55,078 nt of DNA from the NCBI GenBank assembly GCA_024220525.1, contig JAMYWO010000049.1:131854-186931 (forward strand). Reading direction: 5' to 3'. Shown in pieces: positions 1 to 12,060 of this stretch. A program made the position numbers and the translations under genes. The notes beneath the pieces were generated by a model, which saw only the letters and a program-made list of their open reading frames with translations, was not told where the DNA came from and did not search any database. The stretch's first letter is position 1. Each line of letters opens with the position of its first letter. This DNA is from Cochliopodium minus (lineage: Eukaryota; Discosea; Himatismenida; Cochliopodiidae).

Positions 1-21
1 ATAATTGTTTTTTACAATTAG

Positions 22-71
22 AAGGGTTTTTGGATCAACCACCTGTTGTTGAATTTCTCACCACCTCTGCC
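22..71 (+). CDS. orphan internal exon, unknown gene
   Basis: This 50-nt stretch lies between an AG acceptor (20-21) and a GT donor (72-73). It reads openly as GFLDQPPVVEFLTTSA after two leading bases and ends in phase 0. The next exon (from 331) needs a donor that leaves two bases, so the two do not splice in frame. It may belong to a different gene from the K+ channel exons. No family recognised. Confidence 0.3.
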
Positions 72-230
72 GTAAAATTTTTTTCTGAAAATTGAGATTT
101 TTTTATTTTTTATTTTTTATTTTTTATTTTTTATTTTTTATCATTTTTTTATTTTTATTTTAAATTTTTTATTTTTATTTTTTGCAAATTGAGATTTTTT
201 CGTTTGATTATTATTTTTATTTTTTTATTT

Positions 231-306
231 GAAATTTCAAATTTCAAATTTCAAATTTCAAATTTCAAATTTCAAATTTCAAATTTCAAATTTCAAATTT
301 CAAATT
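231..306. repeat. (TTTCAAA)n microsatellite in intron
   Basis: About ten perfect tandem units of TTTCAAA follow (TATTTTT)n tracts. The same unit recurs in the intron at 20930-20985, and a 14-nt relative is tandemly repeated at 29790-29865. Its position at the broken end of a channel gene matters for assembly (see findings). Confidence 0.9.
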
Positions 307-330
307 TTTTATTTTTTTTTTTTTGTTTAG

Positions 331-1089
331 AAAATGGAATTTTATTGATTCACTTTATTTTTGTGTTGTAACTTGTTCTACTGGTAATTTTAAACAAATT
401 ATTAATTATTTAATGAATATCACCTAAATTTATTTCTTATTTAGTTGGATATGGTGATATTGTTCCCAAAACTACTTTAGGAAGAGCTGTCAATATCCCT
501 TTTGTATTATTTGGTACTATTTTGTTCGTGGCAGCTTTAGGGTAAATATTATTTCTTATTTTTCTTGTTTTAAATTTTTTATTTTTTATTTTCAATCTTA
601 TAATTTTTAAAATTTCATGCTATACTTCTTTATATTTTAAATTGTTTATTTGACATTAAATTATTTTTTGATTATTTGATTTTTATTTTATTTTTTGAAA
701 ATTTTTAATTTATTTTGACATTTTTAATTTTAATTATTTTTGAGATTCGATAAAATCATAATTTATTCAATATTTCAAAATTTTTATTTTTTTAAATTTT
801 GATTATTTATTTTATTTTTAGATCATTTTCGAATATTTTTATTGAAATGCAACAAAAGAAAGTTTATGAAAAAATGTTAAACGAAAAACTGACAGGTCAA
901 GCTATTGGTTTGATGGATCAAGACAACGACAACCAAGTGGATATCCACGAATTTCTCGAATACAAACTGATTGAACTTGGACATTGTGATGAAAAAGTTA
1001 TCAGAAAAATTAAAAAACAATTCAAAAAATTGGACGTGGATGGATCTGGGTTTTTGGATCAAAAAGATTTAGAAAATATGAAAAAATAA
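331..1089 (+). CDS. two-pore K+ channel with EF-hands, 3' half
   Basis: Three exons (331-383, 445-541, 822-1089) encode a pore helix, the selectivity filter TVGYGD followed by IVPKTTLGR, a final membrane helix (NIPFVLFGTILFVAALG) and a cytoplasmic tail with two canonical EF-hand loops, DQDNDNQVDIHE and DVDGSGFLDQKD. This matches the second pore and C-terminal Ca2+-binding region of TPK/KCO-type two-pore channels, which are tandem-pore K+ channels of endomembranes or plasma membrane gated by Ca2+. Splice phases agree through all three exons and the frame ends at TAA. The first exon needs a preceding exon leaving two bases, which the exon at 22-71 does not supply but the exon ending at 20880 does. 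5' incomplete here. Confidence 0.85.
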
Positions 1090-1434
1090 ATAAATTAGAT
1101 TTTTAGTTGTTCAACAAATCATTTTAAAACTTTCTTCACAACTTTCATTACAACTTTTTATTTGGAAGTAATCTTTACAATTTTTGATTAAATGATTTTA
1201 AAAAATAATAAAGTAAAAAAAAAATCTGTCAAAAAATTAATTGTTTAATCAAGAGTTAGATCTTGTTTTGAATTTAGTTTTAATTTGATGAAAAAATTTT
1301 ATTTATAATTATAATTATAATAAATAAAAAAAAATTGAAAGGAAAAAAAAATCATACCTTATTGATTTAAAATTTAAATACAAAGCTTTCAATAACTCAT
1401 ATCAATACAACTTATAAACCTAATTTTAGAAAGT
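1090..1434. other. intergenic spacer
   Basis: About 345 bp of AT-rich DNA between the channel stop and the start of the calponin-homology gene. I see only A/T homopolymers and a short ATAATTATAATTATAA tract. No gene seen; it presumably holds the 3' end of one gene and the promoter of the next. Confidence 0.6.
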
Positions 1435-3342
1435 ATGGCAGAGAATAATTTGTTATTTTGGGCTCAATTGCTCACTGATGGATATCCTGGTGTTGATGTC
1501 AAAAATTTCACATCCAGTTGGAAAGATGGATTGGCATTTTGTGCGATCATTGTAAAAAAAATTTTAAATTTTCTTTCAAAATTTTGTTGAATATTTAAAT
1601 AAGCAAGATATAAAAAAATTAAAACTTCATTTTTAATGATTGAATATGGATTCAAACAATTGATTATATTACGATATAATAGTTTCAAAAAATTTTATAA
1701 AATATTATTCAGTTCAAAATTTTGAACAAGGAAATTTAAAATTCAAAAACAAATGATTGATTCAAAATCATTTGATTGATTTTTTTTAAAATTGTGTTTT
1801 TTTAATTACTTTTCAAATCAATATTAAATAGCACAACTATCAAAACAAGTTGTTGAATTTTGATGAGCTGAAAAAAGCAACGAAAGAAGACATGAAAAAC
1901 AACCACGAAAAAGCATTTACTCTTGGAGAAAAACATTTTAGAATTGCGAGATTGATGGAGGTAATCCAATTTTTGTAAAATAAAGTTTTTTTTTTTTTAT
2001 CCTTTATTAAATGTTAAAAGAAAATAATTATTTTAAAAATTTGTATTGTTATAATTTAACCCTAAATTAAAATTTGACATTTATTAAATTTATATTATTT
2101 TATATTTATTATTTTTTTCATATTTTTATTCAACATCATTTTTTATTAATTTTTTAAAATTCTTTTTGATTATTTTATATTATTTTGTATTATTTTATTT
2201 TAAAATTTTCTATCATTCCAAAAGCCAGAAGACATGATAGTGATGAACGTACCAGACAAATTATCGGTGATGTGTTACCTTTCCGAAATGAGGAAACATT
2301 TACAAAAAAGAAAGCCAGAGGGGAACCCCTACCTCGTCAAAAACTTGAAGGAGAACCACTCCATTGATCTCAAAAATGACAAAAAAAAAGAAAAGTTTTC
2401 TTCTCAAACTCTGAAGCCCAATCATCTCACAAGAACAACCAGTGTTTTGGGTTTTGGTGTTGAAAAGGAAATAGGTAAAAACAATTTATTTTTAATTTTT
2501 ATTTTATTTATTTTTTATTTTTATTTTTATTTTATTTTTTTCATTTTTGTTTATTTTTAATTTTTTAGAATTTCTGTTTCTTAAGATCTTTTTAATTAAT
2601 TTTATTTTTTGAATTTATTATTTATTATTTTTAAAATTTTTTTATTTTTTTATTTTCATTTAAATTTCTGTTTCTTATGATCTTTTTAATTTTTTTTTTT
2701 TTTTGTTTAGAGAATAAACCACCTGAACAGAAATCTCTTTTTGAGGAAAGGCGCAAGGAAAGAGAAAGACAAAGGTTGTTGAACAAAGATGACACCCCAG
2801 AAACAAAAAAAGAGTCTCCAAAGTAAACAACATTTTAAAAAAAAAATTTAAATAATAAAAAAATTAAATAAAATATAACATTAAAATAAAAAATTTTAAA
2901 AATAAAAATAAAAGTAAAAAATCAAAAAACATTTTTAAAAAATAAAAAATAAAAATGAAAAAAATAAAAAATAAAAAAATGAAAAAAATAAAATAATTTT
3001 TTAATCATAATAAAGGACAAAAGATAAAAAAGATGCTAATTCGGGAGGGAGCTCAGTAGCCAAAAGGTTTCTGGGGACGAAAGAAGAGCTCCTCAAATCA
3101 AACCCCCACAAGTCCAACTCGATGAGCGTCCTCTCCACTTCTACAACAACCTCCTCCAACAAAACTTCCTCCACTAACAAAACCTCTGTAATAAAAACTC
3201 CTCTCACTTCTAAAGTTGTTCCTTCTCTTAACAATTTTAATTCTCCTCTTAATGTTTCAAGCAAAAGCAACTTTCTCAACAGGGAGAGTTCTCCTAATGT
3301 CAACTTGAATATTGGTAGTAGCAATAAAACTTCCAACTTTTC
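1435..3342 (+). CDS. calponin-homology (CH) domain protein, 3' truncated
   Basis: Five exons in matching phase (1435-1551, 1832-1960, 2225-2474, 2711-2822, 3016-3342). Residues 1-115 form a single CH domain. Its signposts are [60 protein letters not shown] and [20 protein letters not shown]. The GYPGV/PEDM pattern is that of type-2 CH domains in smoothelin, MICAL and EHBP1 proteins, which bind actin or act as scaffolds. The rest is charged and Ser/Thr/Asn-rich and probably disordered. A TAA follows the fourth exon in frame, but a GTAAAC donor precedes it and the next exon continues in phase. The gene is cut by the N at 3343. Confidence 0.8.
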
Positions 3343-3343
3343 N
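3343..3343. other. single-N scaffold join
   Basis: One N. The 77 bases after it are identical to both copies of a 77-mer flanking the N at 35622. The join therefore lies at a repeat boundary in the assembly, and the link between the CH gene and the sequence to its right is not proven. Confidence 0.85.
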
Positions 3344-3516
3344 TGGTAATTCAAATTCCAATTCTCTGTGATTCAATTTTTTTAAATGTTCCACAATTAA
3401 CCTCTTGGCTCTTCCATCCTTCATTTTTTATTTCTTTTATTTCTTGTCCATCACACAACATCTTTTAAGATAAATATTAGTAAATTGATTTTTTGAATTG
3501 GTAGTTTGAATTATAG
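3344..3516 (-). pseudogene. 5' fragment of a second E2-like gene copy
   Basis: About 170 bp nearly identical to 35623-35790, the N-terminal coding part and 5' leader of the E2-like gene on the minus strand. Relative to that copy it lacks a CT dinucleotide just after the 77-mer (TCCTTCATT here, TCCTCTTCATT there) and has a T-to-G change near the start codon (ATG at 3461). Homology stops at the N on one side and after GGTAGTTT on the other. The missing CT would shift the frame. It could be an allele, a second gene copy or an assembly remnant. Confidence 0.6.
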
Positions 3517-3638
3517 TAAATTCAGCAATAGATATTCAAACTATCAATTTTTTTTTATTTTAATCTTTTTTTCAGTTAAAAATAATATTCTATTGAAAAT
3601 TTATAATTAACAATATTGAAAAAAATAAAAAAAAAAGA

Positions 3639-6600
3639 ATGGGATTAGCTGCTTCTGATAATAATGTAAATAAACAAACAACTCAGAAACAGAATAATTA
3701 TGATAGAGATTTGTTAATGAAATTCACCGAAAAAGAGATTGTGGTGTTGAAACAGATATTCGAGAAGATAAGGTTGAATGGAAAAGAACAAAGCACGATA
3801 CACAATCAAAATAACAAAACACAATATATCACAGAAGAAGAATTCACCAAATATTTCAATATGGGATATATACCAGAGATGATGATAAAGAAGATCTATA
3901 GCAGATGGATAAAAGGAGAATATATAGACAAAGAGGATCAAAATAACAAAGATAAGCTCAATTTCTACAATTTCGCAGATGGGATGTCCAATTGTTGCAA
4001 AAATTCCAATTTCTCGGGATATTTGGATTTCTATCTTTCCATCTTCTTTGAAGATAGAGCTATTGATATCACTCGTGAACAGATAGTAGAGGTATTTGAA
4101 TCATCTGCCCTATTATTCTTCTATTCATTCCAAAAGAAGGAGAAGAAGGCTGATGAGAAGATCAATCCGTTGAATGAGGAGGAGAGAGGGTATATAGGCA
4201 AGATGGTCGATTATTTCTTCGGCGATAGACATAGGGAGGTACAGAATGAGCCTGTGAGTTTGAGGGAAATCAAAAGATGGATTGAACAGAAGACTCCTCA
4301 ATTAGGGAGTTGTTTGGTAAACAAATTTTCAAAAAATATCACCTAATTTCTCAATAAAATAAAATTGATCATTTCATTATACAATTTTATATGAACATAC
4401 AATCAATAAAATTTGATCAAATCCCAAAATATTTACCATTATTCATTTTCATTGAAATTATAAATCGTAAATGTTAATCCTTAAACAATGGAAATCTATT
4501 GATCAACTTTTGATCGAAAAGAATTTTTAAAATTCTTTCTATCTCAACATATATTTATAATCATCAAATTCATTCATTGAATATACAAATTCATTGTTTC
4601 ATCAACGATATTTTAGAACATTTTTTAATTTATTTTTCAAAGCCATACATAATCTACAGTATATGTTGTGTAGAAGAAAGCGAGAGAGACCTGGATATGG
4701 AAGACAGTCTGTTCTCCTCCGACATTCTCAACCGCATCTACGAATTCGCCATCTCCATCGCCACTCCTACTCCCTCCTACTCTCCCAACTACAACAACTG
4801 TATAGAAATCAAATTTTCAGAGAAGGAGGTCATAAAAGAGTAAAAAAAAAAAATTTATTTTTGCTTCAAATAGATTTTTCTTTACAAAATATTTTTTATT
4901 TTTATATTTTATTTTTTTTTTGTTGTTTATTAATTACTTTCCTTACAATTATTTTCAAAATTGTTTTTATATCAGTTATTTTATTTTTAGATTAATAAAT
5001 GTTTAAAAATTCTTTTTTGAAAAAATTTTGACCTAAATATGTTAAATTTATTTCTCCTTTCAATTTTTTTCTTTTTTTTTTTTGTTCGTATTAATTAAAA
5101 ATATTAAAAAATTAATCAAAATTTTTTTTGATTTAAAAAAAAAACCAGAACAAATGAAACACCTTCGGAATTAACCTCCGAAAGCGTGTTGAAGCAAACT
5201 AACTACCTTTTCGACAACGAAGAAGACGAACAAACACTAGAAAGGGCGCGCAAACTCCTCGCCTACAAACTCAACAAGTTCTCCTACAAAAACTGGACTT
5301 CGCTCTTCTCTACCAACAGGAACGGCTACTCCATCAACCGTTTCGAGCACAATGTCTTTTGTTATGAGCATCCCACTTTGTTGTTGATTCGAACTAAGGA
5401 TCAGAACATTCTAGGTGCTTATTGTGTTGAAGAGTGGAAGTAAAAAAAAAAAAAATTATTTTTATTTATTTTATTTATTTATTTATTTCATTTTATTTTT
5501 ACATATTTTTTTATCATATTTTTATTATTATTTCAATTTTTGTTTCAATTTTTGTTTTTATTTTTTTTGTTCATTATATTTCATTTTATTTTTTATATAT
5601 TTTTTTATTTTTATATTTAATTATCAAATTTTTATTTTTTATTTTTTTCACGTTTTTAATTTTTTGTTTGATTATTCATTTATTTATTTTTTATTTTAAA
5701 TCTAATTAATTTTTTTTTTCAATTTACATTAGATGTCACAATAACTTTTATGGAGAAGAATCCTCCAAAAGCAAAAATAAATTACACAGGAAAGGATCTT
5801 ATTTCTTATTTTCCATTTCTCCAAGTGTAAAAAACTTTTCTATTAAATTTAAAATATTTTTCATTTATTATTATTTAATATTTTTTAATTTTATTTTTTT
5901 AAAAATCAAAAATTAAAATTTATTTTTTAAAAATCAAGTTCAAAATTCTTAGTGCAAAAGGACCCAACAAAAACTTTATGTATTATTACAAAGCTGCGTT
6001 GTCAAAAACTTCCATCTCTTCTTCCTCACTGGATCAAGGAATAGGCTTTGGAGGGCAACTTGTAAAAAATTTGAAAAAAAAAATAAAAAAATAAAAAAAT
6101 AAAAATAAAAAATAAATAAAAGAAAAATAAAAATAAAATTAAAAAATAAATAAAAGAAAAATTAAAAAAATAAAAATGAAAATAAAAAAAAATTAAAAAA
6201 TAAAATAAAAATAAAAATAAACAAGAAATGTTAAATAAATAAAATAAAAAATAGAAAAAATAAAAACTAAAAACTTTTTTAGGGACATTTCAGAATGTCA
6301 ATAGACAAAGATCTTTCTAAAATAACAGTGCACACATATGACTCTACTTATGAAGAAGGAGACTTAATTGGAAACAAAAAAGACGAAGTGATACAGGACA
6401 TTGACGTAATTGAAGTGATAGGTGTGGGTGAGAGCGATGCCTTAGAGAAACAATCTCAAAGTCAAAAAAGAGATGAGAAAATAACTATGCAAAGAAGAAA
6501 AGTTAATAAAGGTAATTTTTAACTTTTTTTAATTTTTTTTATTTATTTTTTATTTTTTATTTTTTTATTTTTTTTTCTAAAAGATATGATGTTTGGTACT

Positions 6601-6738
6601 GATCAAAGAAAAATTGAAATGAACATCCTTGAGATGGGTGGCGCTCACAAAAGTAATTATTTTTTTAGTTTTTTTTGAACATTTATTAACTCACTTTCTT
6701 TAAAAAAAGGTTATGTTATAGAAGCAGATCACAACTAA
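3639..6738 (+). CDS. TLDc domain protein (MEAK7/TLDC1-like)
   Basis: Eight exons: 3639-4316, 4643-4839, 5149-5439, 5733-5826, 5939-6061, 6283-6511, 6584-6652, 6710-6738. All phases agree, giving 569 residues. It starts MGLAAS, a possible N-myristoylation signal. A helical N-terminal half with an EF-hand-like layout precedes a TLDc domain: KNWTSLFSTNRNGYSINRF, TLLLIRTKDQNILGAYCVEEW, YFLFSISPS, DQGIGFGGQLGHFRMSID, and an acidic end with IDVIEVIGVG. That order of EF-like region then TLDc is typical of TLDC1/MEAK7 proteins, which act at lysosomes and bind V-ATPase. The acceptor of the second exon (TTCAAAG at 4642) is the least certain; it is the one that keeps phase. Confidence 0.8.
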
Positions 6739-6867
6739 AATTAAATTATTTTAATTCAATTTAATAAAATGAAAAAAATAAAAAAATAAAAAAAATAAAA
6801 AATTAACTTTTTTGAAAATTTATTTCAAATTAAATAAAAATAAAAAATAAAAAATAATTTTATGAGA

Positions 6868-9860
6868 TTAATCATCTTCATATTTGTCTTGAGGATTGAC
6901 CAAAGGAATGAGACCAGAAGCCTCCAAGACGTCGTGCAATTTAGTTTGTTCCAAAATAACTTCCATAGCCTGATCAAGAACTGATTTCTTTTTTTTAGTG
7001 ACCAAATTCCAAAGTAATACTCCAACAACCTTTAAAGATTAAAAAATAAAAATTAAAAAATAAAAATTAAAAAAATAATAAAAAAAAATATTTAGATATA
7101 AATTACACTATCATTTTTAGCTGTAAAATAAACAATTCCAGGGTTTTGAAAAGATCTTAAGACAGGATCATATGATAGATCTTCTTTTGGCAACAATGAG
7201 AGTTGTAAAGCGCGTTTCTCTGATTCAGAAGTATTCTCTCTCTCTTCAATCTGTGGAGGAAAAACCCTATTATCTAATTTTGATTCTTCCTCTGACTATT
7301 TTTTTTTAAAAATTTTTTTAAATTTTTTTTTATTTTATTTTTTTTGATTATTTTTATTTTTTGATTTTTTGATTTTTTTTGATTTTTTTATTATTTTTAA
7401 TTTTATTTTTATTTATAAAAAAAAAATATTATTTTTATTATTATTTTTTTTTACCTTTGACCAGATGCCGTAAGAATTGTTAGTAGAAGAAATGTTCCCC
7501 ACTACATCAAATTGAACCCCAAATATTTCACTAGAATACAAATGATGGAACAATAATGGTTCACTTTGCCCTAAAAAATAAAAAAATAAATAAAATTAAA
7601 AAATAAAAAAATAAAATAAAATAATAATAAAAAATAAAATAAAATAAAAAAAAATAAATAAATCAATAAAAAAAAATAAAATAAAATAAAAAAATTTTAC
7701 CAGTCATATTTCTTCCTGCGATAAAGCCAGACTCAATGGCGTCGTTATGATGACGAAATCTCCCACGACCACTGAGACTGAAAAAAGAAGCAACATCCCC
7801 TGCTGCCCATACATTGCTTCTAGCTTGCAATTCCACGTTCACGACTATTGCTTGATCATTATCCAACTATGTATTCAAAAAAAAATTTAAAAAAAAAAAT
7901 AAAAATAAAAATAAAAAAATAAATTAATAAAAAATGAAAAAAATAAAAAAAAAATTTAACAAATAATAATAAAAATATAAAATTAAAATTAAATAAATTT
8001 AAAAAAATAAAAAGTAAAATTTTTTTTTTTTTTTACTTCGATAGCATTTCCAATAATGAGTTGAGAGTTAGGAACGTTCCCAATTGCAGTGATAATGTGA
8101 TCACAAGAAATGGTTTTCCCATCATCCAAAATTGCGTCCACATATTTCCCGTGTTTTTCAACTCTTTTATTTTAAAATTGAGAATTTAATTTTTTTATTT
8201 TTATTTTATTTCTCAAAATTTTTTGGAAATTTTTTATTTTTATTTTTATTTTTTAAAATTTTTTTTTAACCTTTCAATTGATTTTCCAGTAAAATAAGTG
8301 ATACCACGGCTGATACCTACATCCAACAAATGCTCAGAAAGATATTCTGGTAAAAAGTTGGAAAGAGGAGAACTCTCCCTAAAAACCTTCAAGAAAATTA
8401 TCAAAAAAAAAATTGATTTAAAATTTAAAAATAATATTATTTAAATTTAAAATCATGATTGAGAATTTTAAAATAAAAATAAAAATTACAAACTATTTTT
8501 ATTGTTAAAAAATTTATTCAAAAAAAATTCTTAAAAAATTGTTTTTTATGAATAATTAAAAAAAAAAAACTTTTAAATTTCTCGACAAATATTACCAAAT
8601 ATTTTTTTTAACAAATTAAAATTTGAAGAAAAAAATTTATACCTGAACGACATTCACACCCTTCTCTTTGAACAAAGACAACTCACTAGTCAACTCTGTA
8701 CCCAAAAAATTTCCGCCAACAATGACAATAGTCTTTGGATTTTCGGGAGTAGCCTCCTCAACCAACTTTTTGATTTTGTCAAAGTCTTGAAGAGTTTTGA
8801 AGGAGGAAACTTGGTTTTGTGCTGCTGATTCGACCCCGTAAAGTTTTTTGGGGGATGCTCCTGTTGCGATGAGAACTTTGTCGAAATGCACAACTTTTTC
8901 TCCAACAAGAATCACTTTGCTTGTTAAATCCACGTGATCTGGATTTTTTTAAATAAAAAATGAATTTAATTTTCAAAATAAATATTTTAAAGTGTTTTTG
9001 AAAAAGAAATTTTTTTGTTGTTTTTAGTTTCTCATTTAAAGAATTTTTTTTTTATAAATATCCAAATTATTGAACAAAATATTTTCAAACAACATCATGT
9101 TTATTTCATTCAAAAATCTTTCTTGAAATGTTTTTTGTGAAAAGTTTAAAAATTTTGTTTGAGGAATGTTTTTTTAAAAAAAAATTGGTTTTTATAATTC
9201 TTTTGATTCATCTCTAATCGTCAAAATAATTATTATTTCCTCAAAAAAAAATTTTTTTTATTTTTATTTACCAACAGTATTATTCCATATAGTTGCAGAT
9301 GAGCTCAACAATTTGGGATAGATGATAGAGGTGATCTTTCCCTTTTGAGATTTATATCTATATTCCGATCTCAACTCTTCAGGGGATCTCCATAATGACT
9401 TGGATAATTGCGTTCTGTTGTAAAATTGATCTTCCTGGCTTATCAACAGGATGGGAGACTCCTTATCACTCTCCCTGATCCCCATCAATCCAGATAATGC
9501 AGCAGTGCCACCTCCCACTATCACATATTTGTAATGGAATCTGTTTGTCTCTTGTGCTTTCTCATTCTCATTCTCTATCTTTTCTTCATTCTTATCTTCT
9601 TGTGAATTTGTATACTATAAACAAAAAATATGAAAAATAATTAAAAGATTAAGATGTATTGATCTGTTCTAATCATTTGATCCTCCATTTTTTCCATTAT
9701 TAATTTAAAGGGATTTATATATTTTTACTTTGAAGAGAATTGATGTTGCTATTATGGATGATGCAACGTAAAATAGCTTGTTGCTATTCCATTTCTTGAT
9801 AGAATTCGAATAAAATTTTTTCATCTTGGGGATTTTGGTGAATTTTAACATGTTCTTCAT
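6868..9860 (-). CDS. AIFM1-like: AIFM1-like mitochondrial FAD/NADH oxidoreductase
   Basis: Nine exons from 9860 down: 9729-9860, 9272-9614, 8643-8938, 8271-8386, 8037-8163, 7701-7866, 7455-7570, 7107-7295, 6868-7029. All are in phase (548 residues). A basic N terminus with a hydrophobic stretch ([15 protein letters not shown]) suggests mitochondrial import and an inner-membrane anchor. The FAD dinucleotide motif is [13 protein letters not shown], followed by [11 protein letters not shown] as in AIF, the ATGAS motif, the NAD-binding [17 protein letters not shown], and the second FAD motif [12 protein letters not shown]. The C-terminal domain aligns with AIF. The family supports respiratory-chain biogenesis in the intermembrane space and can release a death-related fragment. 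Divergent from the phosphatase gene at 10139. Confidence 0.92.
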
Positions 9861-10138
9861 TTTTTTATTATTTTGTTGTGTAGATTTGTTTTTGAGTAAA
9901 AATTTGATTTGAAAAAAGATTGCAATCTCAAAACCCAGACAACTGAAATAATCTGTTTATCAAACCCTTTTTGCTTTTAAAAATTTTAAAATTTAAATCA
10001 TTCAGTGAAAAAAAATCACAATTTGAATGTTGTTATATTGATTCAAAACAAAATTTACTCTTTTGTGTTAAATGTTCGGGTCACATTTTTAAGATTAAAA
10101 ATCTAAAGTGATTAAAATAAGATAAAAAAAAAAAAAAA
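9861..10138. promoter_or_regulatory. shared divergent promoter region
   Basis: 278 bp separate the start codons of the AIF-like gene (-) and the phosphatase gene (+). The stretch is AT-rich and ends in a long A run just before the ATG at 10139. That A run before the start codon recurs in several genes here. No specific element recognised. Confidence 0.4.
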
Positions 10139-11554
10139 ATGGAAGAAAAGAATCAATACATACATCAAAACAGTTTCAAGATAGAAGGTGAAGTGATTGC
10201 AATAGGAGATCTTCATGGAAATTGTGAGTATCATAAATATAATCCCGTTTCAATAGAAAAAAATCAAAACAAAGAAAAATTGAAGAAAAAAAATATAAAT
10301 TATTTGTGATATTTTTGAGTATCAATATGATAAGTGATTAATAATTTTTTAATCAAGATGGTAAAAAATAAAATTTTATTATTAAAATCCTTCGTTAAAA
10401 TTATTTTCGTTAATAAAAAATAAATGATCAATAGAAAAATTATTGTCTTTGTGGAAAAATATGAAAGAACAAATTCCAAACTTGGATGAATATCACATAG
10501 TATTTCTTGGTAAAAAAAAATAAAATTTGATTATTTAAAAAAATTAATTTAAAAAAGGAGATTACTGTGACAGAGGAGATAAAATTGTGGAAACAATAGA
10601 ATTTTTAATTAAATTGAAAGAAGACAGACCCAAAAATAAAACTCATTTCCTTCTCGGGAATCATTGTTTGGCTTTCGCTCTTTTCATTGATGTTTTCGTT
10701 GCCCCTGAAAATTTTTCTTTCGAAGAAACTTTTGAAAATTATAAGTATAAAGATGAGTTATGGGAAGGTGAAAACAAAAAAGATATACATTTACAAGGTA
10801 AAAAAAAATTAATATTTTTTAATTTTGATTTATTTTCAAAAAAAATTATATTTTATTTAAAATTATTTTCAAATTATTTTTAAAAAAAATTTTGAAATTT
10901 TTATTAATTTTTAAAAAAAAAAATTTAATATGTATTTTTTCAAAGGATTGAGATGGGGAAAACATATTTATAACTCTAACTCAACATTTAAATCTTATGG
11001 CAAATTTTTTGTATTTTTATTTATTTTCATAAAAAAAATACTTTTTTTTTTTAAAGGGGCAATACATGGAGATAGGCGATCTCTCATCGAAAAAGTACCA
11101 GAATCGCATAAAAATTTTTTAAAGAATGCCCATTGGGTCATCGAGCATCCCAATTATTTATTTGTACATGCCGGAATCAGACCAGATATTTGTTTAGAAG
11201 AACAAATGAATGTAAAAAATAAAAAATGTTTTTAGTTTTCTTTTTAAATATTTTTTTAAAATTTTTTAAAAGATGTTAGTAGAAAAGGATCTGACTATCC
11301 CTAGAGTTTTTCCACTTTGTGACAGAGGTTTCCAAAAACATCCCAAACTCAACAAAATTGTAGTTTCGGGACATCAATACGTCGAAAAGGTCACTGATTT
11401 AGGATTTCAAATCATAATAGATACCTCGGGTAAAAACATTTTTCTTTTATTCAATTTTTATTTTATTATATCAAAAGGTGGAAACCCCAAAAATGGATTT
11501 AAAATATCAGCTCTTCTCCTTCCATCGAAAAAAGTTATTCAAAGCGACTTTTGA
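10139..11554 (+). CDS. Rhizobiales-like phosphatase 2 (RLPH2) type metallophosphatase
   Basis: Seven exons: 10139-10223, about 10434-10509, 10558-10797, 10946-10999, 11057-11211, 11273-11429, 11478-11554. Metallophosphatase motifs in order are IAIGDLHGN, FLGDYCDRGD, LLGNHC, VHAG and VVSGHQ. The segments GLRWGKHIYNSNSTFKSYG, PESHKNFL and the end ISALLLPSKKVI follow plant RLPH2, a phosphatase of the PPP fold selective for phosphotyrosine. Odd points: the invariant GNHD is GNHC. The 57-nt intron 11000-11056 has a GC donor and, like the 48-nt intron 11430-11477, is a multiple of three without a stop. At the exon 1-2 junction the only AG acceptor creates TAA, so that boundary is unresolved. Confidence 0.85.
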
Positions 11555-11628
11555 ATAAATAATTGAGATAAATATTAAAAAAAAATTCATTTTTGTTCAA
11601 AAATTTTTTTAAAAACTTTTTTTTTTGT

Positions 11629-12029
11629 TTATTTCGAATAAAATTCTTTCATTTCTTCCAAATTTTTCTTCCATTCCTTAACTTCGTTCCAATCGTGAGC
11701 CCTCAAAAGATACTCCTTTTTGTTAGTTTTGATAATAAAAGTGAGTTTGTCTTTTCCATCGGGTTCAACACCATTTATATCCTTGAAAACTATGTATCCC
11801 TTTGGTCCTTTTATTTCAAAAAAATTTAAGAAAATCAAAAAAAATTTAAAAAAAAAATTTAAAAAAAGAAAGTCTTTAAAAAAGATTAGAAAAGTTTTCA
11901 CCTGAATTTCCAATATAAAATAACTTTTTAAAAAAATAAAAGATAAAATAAATTTTATATAATCCAAAAAAAAAATTAAATTACACAATCCCTATTTTTT
12001 TTTAAAAAAAAAATTTATTGTTATTAAAT

Positions 12030-12060
<31 letters not shown>

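Noticed and set aside
235-305. CRISPR-like array from the regular TTTCAAA spacing
   Set aside because: Seven-base units without spacers are a microsatellite, in a eukaryotic genome.
3001-3354. Minus-strand Leu/Glu-rich frame over the CH gene's last exon
   Set aside because: It is the antisense shadow. The plus strand joins the preceding exon in phase.
5415-5709. Apparent multi-span membrane proteins of F, Y and I
   Set aside because: This is intron sequence of the TLDc gene (T-rich), bounded by consistent splice sites.
10139-10509. Stop-codon reassignment to explain the TAA at the phosphatase exon 1-2 junction
   Set aside because: All other genes end cleanly in TAA, TAG or TGA and none needs an in-frame stop to be read as sense.
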